A stretch of 64,000 bases of DNA, from the NCBI GenBank assembly GCA_026003175.1, contig BPGT01000001.1, positions 1,216,839-1,280,838 on the forward strand, read 5' to 3'. Positions 7,345 to 15,600 of the stretch are shown here, piece after piece. This stretch comes from Armatimonadota bacterium (GTDB lineage: Bacteria > Armatimonadota > HRBIN16). Every line of letters begins with the position of its first letter. Positions within the stretch are counted from its first letter, which is position 1. The notes beneath the pieces were generated by a model. It searched no databases. It had not been told where the DNA came from and saw only the letters and a list, made by a program, of their open reading frames with translations. The position numbers were made by a program, and so were the translations under genes.

Positions 7345-9159
7345 ATGCGATGCATGTTCTTGTTCCTCTTCGGTGTTCTGCTTGTGATGGCTTTTCTGCC
7401 TGTGGGTGCCCAATCGCCCGATTGGGTGTGGATAAGACGTTACGTTTACGATTTGCGTTTCGAAAGTGGCGAGCTGGTTGCAACAGATCGTGCAGGTAAC
7501 GTCTACGTGGCTGGCTACACACGCAGCGGTACAGACTGGGGATCGTCCGTACTGCTTCTGAAGTACTCGGCAGAGGGCAATCTGCTCTGGCAGCGTACCT
7601 ACTCTCCAGTCAGTCCACGACCAGTCACGCCGGTGGACATGGAGATTGATGCAGCGGGCAATGTGTATCTGCTGGTAAGGTCACAGTACTTCGGTTCGTT
7701 CCTCCTCCTGAAGTTTGATAGCGATGGGAACCTCCTGTGGAGCCAGAGTTATGCTGGGCCGAGAGGAGACTTTTCCAGTAGAAACGTTCCGTACGTGCTC
7801 GCTCTCGACCATGCGGGTAACGTCTACGCCGCAGGCACCTCAGAGGGCTACTGGTCGGGACCAGACATCACGTTACTCAAATATACCGCCTCTGGACAAC
7901 CGCAGTGGGTACGTCGGTACAGTGCCAATCTGGGAGCCAGTTCGGACTCGGAAGCTGGTACGGCGGTTGCTTGCGACGCGGAGGGTAACATCTACGTGGC
8001 AGGATGGGCACGCCCTACCTACTCGTTGCACGAATGGATTGTGTTGAAGTACAACCCGCGCGGCGACCTGTTGTGGGTGTGGCGAGAACCGTTTGACGTT
8101 ACCTCATCTTACGTTGCGTACGCACCGCTTCAGGTACTGATGGACAACAGCGGTGAACTCTATGTGGCGGGTGATGTACAAGGTGCCTGCGTTGCTCTGA
8201 AGCTGAGTCCAACAGGTAACCGTTTGTGGCGGAGGGAGTTTACCGTGAGTAACGTCACCCTGCAGTTGGGCGGAGCAGAGAGAGATAGCGCAGGCAACTT
8301 GTGGATAGTCGGCTTTGGCAATCGTCTAACGGTGACGCACACCGCAGTACAGGCGGTGTATAAGGTCTCTCCTGGTGGCTTGTTATTGTGGAGTGCACAG
8401 GACGAGGCACCGGCAGTGATGCAAAGTATCGACGGCTCAGTGATGGCACCGTCTGACCAATTGTGGGTGGTGGGCACTCGCAGCCAGAACTACTCCGACA
8501 GGACGATCCTCCTTTGGCAGTGGAACACGCAGGGGCAACTGGTCCGACAAGTCATCCTTCCCTCCTCGCCCCATCTGGCGAACTGGGCAGCTGACATTGC
8601 TGCCGATGAAGAGGGCAACGTGGTCATTGCTGGCTACTCAGACTTGCTGTATTACAGTACATCGGATGGTCCAGGAGCCGATGCCCTAGTAGCCAAGTTC
8701 GGTACCGGCACGGGGGTCACTCTGCAGGGCAGGGTGATACTCAGCGATATCGCCATTCGCTTTCCCGCTCTGCCCGTAGAAGTAGAATTGAGACAAAACG
8801 GCGTTGTCGTTCGGCGTGATGAGGTGTATCTGGATGAAAACGGATACTTCACCCTGTACAACGCGCCCGAGGGCGTGTATGACGTCGCTTTTCGGGGGAT
8901 GCACTGGCTACGCCGTGTGGTGCCACAGGTTACCATTGCGCCGGGTGCGCCTGAAGTGGAAGTGTACCTCATCAACGGCGATATCGACGGCGACAACGAG
9001 GTCACGCTGTTCGACTTCGGGCTGCTGGTGCAGGCTTTCGGGAGCAGCCCGGGTGAGGCTCACTGGAACATCAACGCCGATTTGGACATGGACGCGGAGG
9101 TGACGCTGTTCGATTTCGCAGTCATCGTGTTCCGCTTCGGCGAGATAGGTGACGAGTAA
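7345..9159 (+). CDS. Secreted SBBP-type beta-propeller protein with C-terminal dockerin-like domain
   Basis: 604 residues. The N-terminus is a signal peptide (MRCMFLFLFGVLLVMAFLPVGAQS). Residues of about 35-450 form repeats of D-x-A-G-N-V-Y-V-A-G-Y/W, then L-L-K-Y, then G-x-L-L-W-x-R-x-Y, the SBBP/propeller pattern. About 455-540 is a beta-sandwich region (V-T-L-Q-G-R-V-I-L-S-D). The C-terminus has two calcium-loop repeats, NGDIDGDNEVTLFDFGLLV and NADLDMDAEVTLFDFAVIV, resembling a type I dockerin. AAAGGAGG precedes the start and a good promoter lies upstream. Likely an extracellular or cell-surface protein; no cohesin is visible here to bind it. Confidence 0.75.
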   Translation: MRCMFLFLFGVLLVMAFLPVGAQSPDWVWIRRYVYDLRFESGELVATDRAGNVYVAGYTRSGTDWGSSVLLLKYSAEGNLLWQRTYSPVSPRPVTPVDMEIDAAGNVYLLVRSQYFGSFLLLKFDSDGNLLWSQSYAGPRGDFSSRNVPYVLALDHAGNVYAAGTSEGYWSGPDITLLKYTASGQPQWVRRYSANLGASSDSEAGTAVACDAEGNIYVAGWARPTYSLHEWIVLKYNPRGDLLWVWREPFDVTSSYVAYAPLQVLMDNSGELYVAGDVQGACVALKLSPTGNRLWRREFTVSNVTLQLGGAERDSAGNLWIVGFGNRLTVTHTAVQAVYKVSPGGLLLWSAQDEAPAVMQSIDGSVMAPSDQLWVVGTRSQNYSDRTILLWQWNTQGQLVRQVILPSSPHLANWAADIAADEEGNVVIAGYSDLLYYSTSDGPGADALVAKFGTGTGVTLQGRVILSDIAIRFPALPVEVELRQNGVVVRRDEVYLDENGYFTLYNAPEGVYDVAFRGMHWLRRVVPQVTIAPGAPEVEVYLINGDIDGDNEVTLFDFGLLVQAFGSSPGEAHWNINADLDMDAEVTLFDFAVIVFRFGEIGDE

Positions 9160-9201
9160 CCGGATGCAGGAATAGCACCTGTGCTGTGCGAAAAAAGAGA
9201 C

Positions 9202-9235
9202 GGACGCCGTAACCTTACAGGTTCGTTCGGCGTCC
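9202..9235. terminator. Strong hairpin after the propeller gene
   Basis: GGACGCCG (9202-9209) pairs with CGGCGTCC (9228-9235), with an inner AACC/GGTT stem. On the plus strand it is followed by AAAAG, on the minus strand by TCTCTTTTTT, so it looks most like a terminator reading leftwards or a bidirectional one. It could instead be a leader structure of the next gene. Confidence 0.4.
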
Positions 9236-9322
9236 AAAAGCTGGGTAAGGCAGAGAGGAGACGCTTTTCTCTGCACGCAACCCGCAGCCATCATGAGGGA
9301 GAACAATCGGGAGGGAACGCAA

Positions 9323-10867
9323 ATGCCCAGATATTCTGTGTGGAGAGCTGCGCTGGCAACAGCGGTAGCAGTGCTTGGTGTGACGGCATTCGCGCTGGCT
9401 CAGGGAACACCGTTCAATATCCTGCGTCCGGCTGACGGCGCTATCGTGCGCGAGCGGGTGCGTATCGAAGTGCCCCGTGCCAGCATTCCAGAAGGTGGGT
9501 TTGTCGGCATCTATATTGACGGTCGCTTCCAGACCTCGTTGGCACCTCGGCGCGATGATAAAGAACCGCGCCTGCGCTACATCTGGGACACCAAAGTGCC
9601 GATTGTAGACCCCGCCACGGGTAAGCCGGAGCCAGTCAAAGACGGTGAGCATACCATCGCGGTCGTGCTGTATGACCCCGAGGGCAAAGCGATAGACCGC
9701 GCGGAGGTGCGCGTACAGGTAGCCAACCAGGAAGGAATTAACCTGCCTGCCATTGGGGTGCGCTTGCAGTATCGCTTCCGGCTGGGTGAAAACGTCAACT
9801 ACAAACAGCACGACGAGGTGATTCTGCTGGCAGGGCAAACTGGGGCAGAGATTACCGGCGGCGTTACCGGCGAGCAGGTGGCTTACGAAGCGGATACCTT
9901 CTTCAACCTGTTTGCCTATGACATTCGTGGCGATAACTTCATCATTCGCCAGCGGGCGAACAAGCAACAGGTGCTGGCATACAACCAGCCGGTGTACACG
10001 CTGGGCGAGGAGATGTTCCGCGCGGTGCTGCAGTTTATCACTCCGCTGGGTAGCGTGATATACCAGAACGTGGATACCACCAACGACCCGTACGTGTTCC
10101 GCGTGATGGTACTGCCCGTTCTGCCCGAACTGCGCGTGAAGCCGGGCGACACGTGGACATCATGGGTGCACATCCTGCTGCCGGATATGCCCGTAGAGCG
10201 GGCGCGAAAGGTGCTGGCGCAGAACAAGCTGGAAGGGGTAGAGTGGGAAGGCGGCTATCCCACCGTGAAAATACGTCAGACCTACGAGGGCACGCTGTCG
10301 GGAACGCTGGAGTTCAGCAACTACATGCTTCAGAACCCGAAGGTAAAGCTGGACAGGACGCTGTGGTTCGCCTTCAACGCGGGGCGACTGGTGCGCAGCG
10401 AGACAACAGTGGAGATTGAAGGGCAGGTGCCGACAGGCGCCCAACCTGCGCGCCTCGCCGGTTTGGGCGGGATGCCCGGCGCACCGATGATGGGCGCACC
10501 GATGACGGGACCGATGATGGGAGGTGCACCTTACGGAGCGTACGGGGCGCCTCGCGCAGGTTTCGGCGGTGCAGAAGAAGATCGTCCCGGTGCGAGGCGC
10601 GGGCGGCGTGGCACAGTGGGCGCGCCAGGGGTGCCGGGTGTACCGGGTGGTGCCATAGCCGGACGACGCGGGGCAATGGGGTACGGTGCTCCCCCGGGAG
10701 TGCCTGGTATGCCCGGCGCACCGATGATGGGACCGACCTCCGGCGCGGCTGGGCGCATGGCTCGTGGAGGATATCCGGGGGTGCCTGGCACCGGCGGGAT
10801 GCAGGCGCGCGAGCAAGCGCCGCTGAAGCTGAAAGTAGTGCAGTCGGTGCAGCTGCTCCAGCAGTAG
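9323..10867 (+). CDS. Exported protein of unknown function with Gly/Pro/Ala/Met-rich C-terminal tail
   Basis: 514 residues, not assigned to a family. Signal peptide: MPRYSVWRAALATAVAVLGV, cleaved after about A-L-A-Q. Residues 20-130 resemble an Ig-like domain (F-N-I-L-R-P-A-D-G-A-I-V, then D-G-E-H-T-I-A-V-V-L-Y-D). The middle (about 140-375) is a beta-rich domain of unknown type. From about 385 a low-complexity segment rich in G-x-P and G-A-P-M-M-G repeats (collagen-like spacing in places) runs nearly to the end. ATG at 9323 has GGGAGG upstream; an earlier ATG at 9293 is not preferred. A strong terminator follows. Confidence 0.7.
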   Translation: MPRYSVWRAALATAVAVLGVTAFALAQGTPFNILRPADGAIVRERVRIEVPRASIPEGGFVGIYIDGRFQTSLAPRRDDKEPRLRYIWDTKVPIVDPATGKPEPVKDGEHTIAVVLYDPEGKAIDRAEVRVQVANQEGINLPAIGVRLQYRFRLGENVNYKQHDEVILLAGQTGAEITGGVTGEQVAYEADTFFNLFAYDIRGDNFIIRQRANKQQVLAYNQPVYTLGEEMFRAVLQFITPLGSVIYQNVDTTNDPYVFRVMVLPVLPELRVKPGDTWTSWVHILLPDMPVERARKVLAQNKLEGVEWEGGYPTVKIRQTYEGTLSGTLEFSNYMLQNPKVKLDRTLWFAFNAGRLVRSETTVEIEGQVPTGAQPARLAGLGGMPGAPMMGAPMTGPMMGGAPYGAYGAPRAGFGGAEEDRPGARRGRRGTVGAPGVPGVPGGAIAGRRGAMGYGAPPGVPGMPGAPMMGPTSGAAGRMARGGYPGVPGTGGMQAREQAPLKLKVVQSVQLLQQ

Positions 10868-10888
10868 AGGGGATAGTTCCTTCCGGCG

Positions 10889-10928
10889 GCGGGCGGAGCG
10901 CCTTTATCTGGCTCCGCCCGCTTTGTTG
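10889..10928 (+). terminator. Intrinsic terminator
   Basis: GCGGGCGGAGC (10889-10899) pairs perfectly with GCTCCGCCCGC (10911-10921), followed by TTTGTTG. It ends the transcript of the Gly/Pro-rich protein gene. Confidence 0.8.
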
Positions 10929-10970
10929 TACGAGCGTCGGGCATCGCTACGTGCAGGCGGGCGTGTAAAC

Positions 10971-10979
10971 TGGTATAAT
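10971..10979 (+). promoter_or_regulatory. Extended -10 promoter element of the Uma2 gene
   Basis: TGGTATAAT is a perfect extended -10. It lies only 17 bases from the ATG at 10997, so the leader would be about 10 bases. No clear -35 is seen, which is usual for extended -10 promoters. Confidence 0.5.
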
Positions 10980-10996
10980 ACGAGCGGTGATGAAAG

Positions 10997-11752
10997 ATGG
11001 CAGTACATCCGACAAGCAAACCCAGGATCGTTTACCCAGAAAGCGATGGCAAACCCATGGCGGATAATACCAAGCAGCTGGAAGCGATTGTGTACCTCTA
11101 TGATAACCTCTGCGCGTTATTTGCAGACCGTGAGGAGGTGTTCGTCGCTGCTGACCTGTTCTGGTATCCGGTGGAAGGGCATCCGGAAATCCGCACCGCG
11201 CCCGACGTGATGGTAGTGTTTGGACGTCCCAAGGGGCATCGTCCTTCCTACAAGCAGTGGGAGGAGGGAAACGTAGCTCCGCAGGTGGTCTTTGAGGTAC
11301 TTTCTCCCAGCAACCGCCCCTCCGACCTGATCGAGAAGTACCTGTTCTATCAGCGATACGGGGTGGAGGAGTATTACCTGTATGACCCGGACAGGGGCAT
11401 ACTAGACGGCTGGGTCCGGAAGGATGGTGACTTGAAGCCCGTGGAGCAGATGGAGGGCTGGGTAAGCCCACGCCTGGGGGTGCGCTTCGCTCTAGAGGAG
11501 GATGCGCTCGCCCTGTATCGCCCGGATGGGGAACGCTTCGTCCCTTACGTGGAGTTGCGACAGCGCATGGAGCAGGCGCAGCGTGAGGCAGAGCAGGAGC
11601 GTTTGCGGGCGGAGCAGGCGCAGCGTGAGGCAGAGCAGGAGCGTTTGCGGGCGGAGCAGGCGCAGCGTGAGGCAGAGCAGGAGCGTTTGCGGGCGCAACG
11701 ACTGGCTCAACGGCTGCGCGAACTGGGCATAGACCCTGAACAAATAACGTAG
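10997..11752 (+). CDS. Uma2 family (DUF820) putative nuclease-fold protein with coiled-coil tail
   Basis: 251 residues. The N-terminal domain (about 25-175) has the PD-(D/E)XK-like Uma2 pattern: T-A-P-D-V-M-V-V-F, then P-Q-V-V-F-E-V-L-S-P-S-N, then K-Y-L-F-Y-Q-R-Y-G-V-E-E-Y-Y-L-Y-D-P. Residues 192-233 are three exact copies of the 14-mer EQAQREAEQERLRA, a charged coiled coil, followed by Q-R-L-R-E-L-G-I-D-P. Uma2 proteins are abundant in cyanobacteria and related phyla; their role is not established. No partner gene is apparent, as tatC downstream has its own ribosome-binding site. Confidence 0.8.
   Translation: MAVHPTSKPRIVYPESDGKPMADNTKQLEAIVYLYDNLCALFADREEVFVAADLFWYPVEGHPEIRTAPDVMVVFGRPKGHRPSYKQWEEGNVAPQVVFEVLSPSNRPSDLIEKYLFYQRYGVEEYYLYDPDRGILDGWVRKDGDLKPVEQMEGWVSPRLGVRFALEEDALALYRPDGERFVPYVELRQRMEQAQREAEQERLRAEQAQREAEQERLRAEQAQREAEQERLRAQRLAQRLRELGIDPEQIT
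11570..11695 (+). repeat. Perfect 3 x 42 bp tandem repeat inside the Uma2 gene
   Basis: Units 11570-11611, 11612-11653 and 11654-11695 are identical at every base, including silent positions. The unit is in frame (14 codons). Identity at wobble positions points to recent expansion by slippage or unequal crossover. Confidence 0.9.
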
Positions 11753-11762
11753 TGAGGTAAAG

Positions 11763-12578
11763 ATGAACAAGGGCGCTACCGCTGAAGAAGAACTGGAACA
11801 GCCTGAAAAGGAAGAGAACGAGATAGAAGACCGCCCTGCCGACCTGACCGAGCATCTGGAGGAGCTGCGCACGCGCATCATTCGGTCGTTGTTTGCTATT
11901 TTTATAGGCTGGGTGACGGGCTATATTTTGTTTCCTGTGGTTTACCATCTCATCTCACTACCCTTGAACGAACCACTGCGCAGGGTGCATGGCACAACGG
12001 TGTTCCTGCACTTCGCGGACCCCTTCTTCCTGCGCCTGAAGCTCTCTTTTGTGGTAGGGCTGATTTTCGCTGCGCCTTATGTAACCTACCAGATATGGGC
12101 GTTCGTTGCGCCCGGATTGACCCGCAGCGAGCGGCGTGTGGTAAAGATGTTCATCCCCTTTTCGGGAATACTGTTTGCCATGGGTGTCGTATTGGGGTAC
12201 TTGCTGTTGCCTGCCGCCATAAGCTGGTTTCTTTCGTATCTGCAAGATTATGGCAACGCGACCCTTCTGCAGAACCCTCTTAGCTATGTGCTGTTGTCCG
12301 TAAAGATTTTGCTGGCTTTCGGGCTCTCCTTCCAGCTGCCTATCGTGCTGATTATTCTCGCCAAGCTGGGGTTGGTGACGTCCAGGCGATTGATGACTTA
12401 CTGGCGTCATGCCATCGTCATTATCTCCATCATAGCTGCCGTGATTACGCCTACTAACGACCCTCTGTCGATGACCGTTATGGCACTGCCGATGGTGTTC
12501 CTGTATTTCTTCACCATTGGCGTGGTGAAGCGCATGGAGAACAACTCTGCGAAGCAGCACAAGCAAAACGGACAGTAA
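11763..12578 (+). CDS. tatC: Sec-independent protein translocase subunit TatC
   Basis: 271 residues with six membrane helices. The conserved N-terminal signature D-L-T-E-H-L-E-E-L-R-T-R-I-I-R is at about 26-40, and F-I-P-F-S-G and P-L-S-Y-V-L follow. TatC is the receptor that recognises twin-arginine signal peptides and builds the folded-protein translocase with TatA/B, which are not in the window. An unusually long acidic N-terminal extension (about 25 residues, rich in E) precedes the core. GAGGT lies just upstream of the ATG. Confidence 0.93.
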   Translation: MNKGATAEEELEQPEKEENEIEDRPADLTEHLEELRTRIIRSLFAIFIGWVTGYILFPVVYHLISLPLNEPLRRVHGTTVFLHFADPFFLRLKLSFVVGLIFAAPYVTYQIWAFVAPGLTRSERRVVKMFIPFSGILFAMGVVLGYLLLPAAISWFLSYLQDYGNATLLQNPLSYVLLSVKILLAFGLSFQLPIVLIILAKLGLVTSRRLMTYWRHAIVIISIIAAVITPTNDPLSMTVMALPMVFLYFFTIGVVKRMENNSAKQHKQNGQ

Positions 12579-12625
12579 GCAGGAGCCCTGTGCAGCGAGT
12601 GGAATATAAAGGCCGGTGAGAGCGT

Positions 12626-12631
12626 TATAAT
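12626..12631 (+). promoter_or_regulatory. TATAAT -10 box and strong RBS for the alpha-2-macroglobulin operon
   Basis: A perfect TATAAT (12626-12631) lies 30 bases upstream of the ATG, with AAGGAGG (12641-12647) nine bases before it. No clear -35 box is seen at the right distance. Confidence 0.4.
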
Positions 12632-12655
12632 CCCCACAACAAGGAGGTTTCTGCC

Positions 12656-15600
12656 ATGAGGCGGGTGTGGTTGGTTGTGCTGCTTACGGCAACATGCATT
12701 CCCATCTGGGCGCAGGGATACTGGGATGCCTATGCACCCCAGCGTGTGTTTACCACCGAAGAACAGCCGCTTATCACCGTTTCAGGTGTCGGAAGCCATC
12801 GTTTGCAGATACGAGTGTATCAGGTGGATGAAAGCAAGATAGTGCGGTACCACCTGGACGCAGTCAACCCGCTTGCTCTGAAGGGCAAGCTGGTGGGTAA
12901 ACCTCAGTTTGTTTTGCTTAAACCCCCATCTGCGCAACGTCTGTACTATGCGCGAGAGATACGCTTACCTCGTTTGCCCGCAGGGATGTATGTTGTCGTC
13001 ACTGCCGATATGCGCGGCAATGCCCGGACGATTCTGCTATGGATAACGGATATCGGGCTGGTTGTCAAGTACGCCCCGGCAGGCGACACGGTTGTGCGTG
13101 TAGTGCGCCTGAAAGACGGCAAAGGGGTACCGGGCGCAAAGGTGGCACTGTACTGGAAAGAGACTTCCCCCGTCGGGCAGGCTACTGCTAACGCCGATGG
13201 CGTTGCTACATTGCCTCCCTCTCCAGTAGGGGCAGGAATGGTCTGGGCGTGGTGCGGGGCACATCGCGCGGCGACGTATATCTCCAGGGAAGAGAGTTCT
13301 CGCTATGTAAACTATTTGTTTACCGACCGACCGGTATACCGTCCGGGGCAGAAAGTGTATTTTAAGGGCATTGTGCGTGAGCGGGCAGAAAACGACTATC
13401 GCGTGCCGCAAGTCAACGAGGCAAAGGTCAGTCTTCTGGACCCGGAAAACAAACAGATAGCCGAGCAGACTGTGCCTGTGAGCGAGCATGGCACTTTTGC
13501 AGGGGAGTTTACCCTGCCGGAGGAAGCCTCTCTGGGAGGGTACTCCTTCAAGGTGTCCTACCTGCGCACTGGTCAGATGGAGCCTGTGGAGGTAGTGGAG
13601 TACGCAGGCGGCTTTGAAGTGCAGGAGTATCGCAAGCCGGAGTTTCGAGTGACGCTGGAGCCAGCCCAGCCAGTATACATTCGTGGTGAGATGGTAACCT
13701 TCCGGCTGCACGCAGAGTACTATTTTGGGGCGCCGGTGGCTCAGGCGCGGGTGCGTTACTACCTGTATAAACGTTACCTGTGGGACTGGTGGTGGGAAGA
13801 GGAGGACGAGTATCACGATCTGTATAGCGCGGAAGAAGAGGAAACGTATGGCGGCTACGGCGAGCTATTGACGCAGGGTGAAACCACCACCGACGCAGAG
13901 GGCAACGCCGTGATTCGCATACCTGCACGAGCACATGCGGAACCCTGCAGCTACGCGCTGGAGGCAGAGGTCATTGACCTGAGCTTGCGCACCGAGGAGG
14001 CTTCGGCATCGGCGGACGTGTATCCGGCGGCGGTGCGGCTGGACTGGCGTTCGGAAGCGTGGTGGCTGGAGCCGGGGCAAACGGGGAAGTTTCAGGTTCG
14101 CGCTATTCATCCGCGCACCAGGCAACCGCTCGGTATAGCGGTGAGAGTCGCGGCTTACCGCGTTCGGTGGCTACACCTCAAGGGTACGGAGTGGAAGCGT
14201 GAGGAGATACTGCTGTGGAGCCGTGCCGTGCGCACCGACAACCGGGGAACCGCCAGCGTGGATTTTACGCCTCCGCGCGAGGGCGAATATCTGCTTAGAG
14301 CTTCGGCGACAGATGCACAGGGGCGCAGCACGCGCAGCGAATATACCGTGGGCGCATACACTTCCCTGTATCGCGGCGAGCTATTGGGTGCACGCCAGAC
14401 ACTGGAAATCTCTCTGGACCGCAAGAACTATCTGCCCGGGCAGACGGCAAAGGTGCTCATACGCTCCTCTGTGCCTGATGGGGAAGTATGGTTTACGGTG
14501 GAGGGACGCAAGCTGTTTTCCTGGCGAGTGGTGCGTTTGCGCAACGGCGTAGGGGTGGTGGAATTGCCCGCGGAGTGGCAGCACGCCCCCAACGCCTTCG
14601 TCTCCGCCAATTTGGTCAACCGTAAGACACTTATCCACGTGCAGAAGCTGCTTCGGGTGGCTCCGAAAGGCAAGCTGCTGCGGGTGGAAGTGGTGTCAGA
14701 TAAAGAGCGCTACCTGCCTAACGAGGAAGCGGTGTACACCATCCGCACGCGCGATGACGAGGGCAAGCCTGTGTCGGCAGAGGTTGCGTTAGGTGTGGTG
14801 GATGAAGCCATCTACGCCATACAGCCTGACTACACACCCGATATCCGCAAGGTCTTCTGGGGCGCAACGCCCAACGCGGTGAACACGGCGGTCTCCTTTG
14901 GTAGGGAGTATGCCGCAGGAGCTGCCAAAGAGGTGCTCGCACGCAAAGTAGAGGAGCGGATTCGCCGCCGCTTTGAGGACACTGCCTTCTGGAGTCCCTC
15001 CATCGTGACCGATAGCAATGGCGAGGCGCAGGTGCGTTTCTTCATGCCGGAGAACCTCACCGAGTGGCGGGCGACCGCGCGCGCCGTCACCGCCGATACC
15101 GCAGTGGGCATGGTACGTAGCTATGCCAAAACCTTCAAGCTTTTGCTGGTACGCCTGCAGACCCCGCGCTTCCTGACGCAGGGCGACCGCTCCGTCATTG
15201 CAGGCGTGGTGCACAACTATACAGAAAAGACACAGGACGTGCAGGTTTCGTTACGGGTTGGCGGTTCGGTGCGCCTCGCAGAGGGGCAAAACAGGCAAAT
15301 GACCCTGCTGCCGCAGGGACAAGCCAGCGTAGAGTGGACAGTGGAGGCAGTGGCAACCGGTGACGCGGTTTTCACACTTACTGCCCGCTCGCCGGACGAG
15401 TTCGACGGCATGGAGCTGAAGGTGCCTGTGTACGCACGCGGGATGCCACGACTGTTCGCCTCTGCGTCGGTGGTGGAGAGGACGGTGGAGAAACAGTTCA
15501 GCCTGGCGACCACGCGCGTACCGGGCAGCCTGAAAGCGGTGGTGCGCGTCGCGCCCTCGTGGTTTGGCACGGCAGTCGGCGCACTGGACGAGATTCTGAC

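Noticed and set aside
9211-9235. tRNA-like GGTTCGTTCGG near the hairpin at 9202
   Set aside because: No cloverleaf can be formed; only the single stem-loop fits.
10531-11019. Proline-rich open frames opposite the Gly/Pro-rich gene
   Set aside because: Caused by GC-rich repeats of the plus-strand gene; no ribosome-binding site, reading composition not protein-like.
11570-11695. CRISPR array
   Set aside because: Repeats are directly abutting and in frame, with no spacers and no cas genes.
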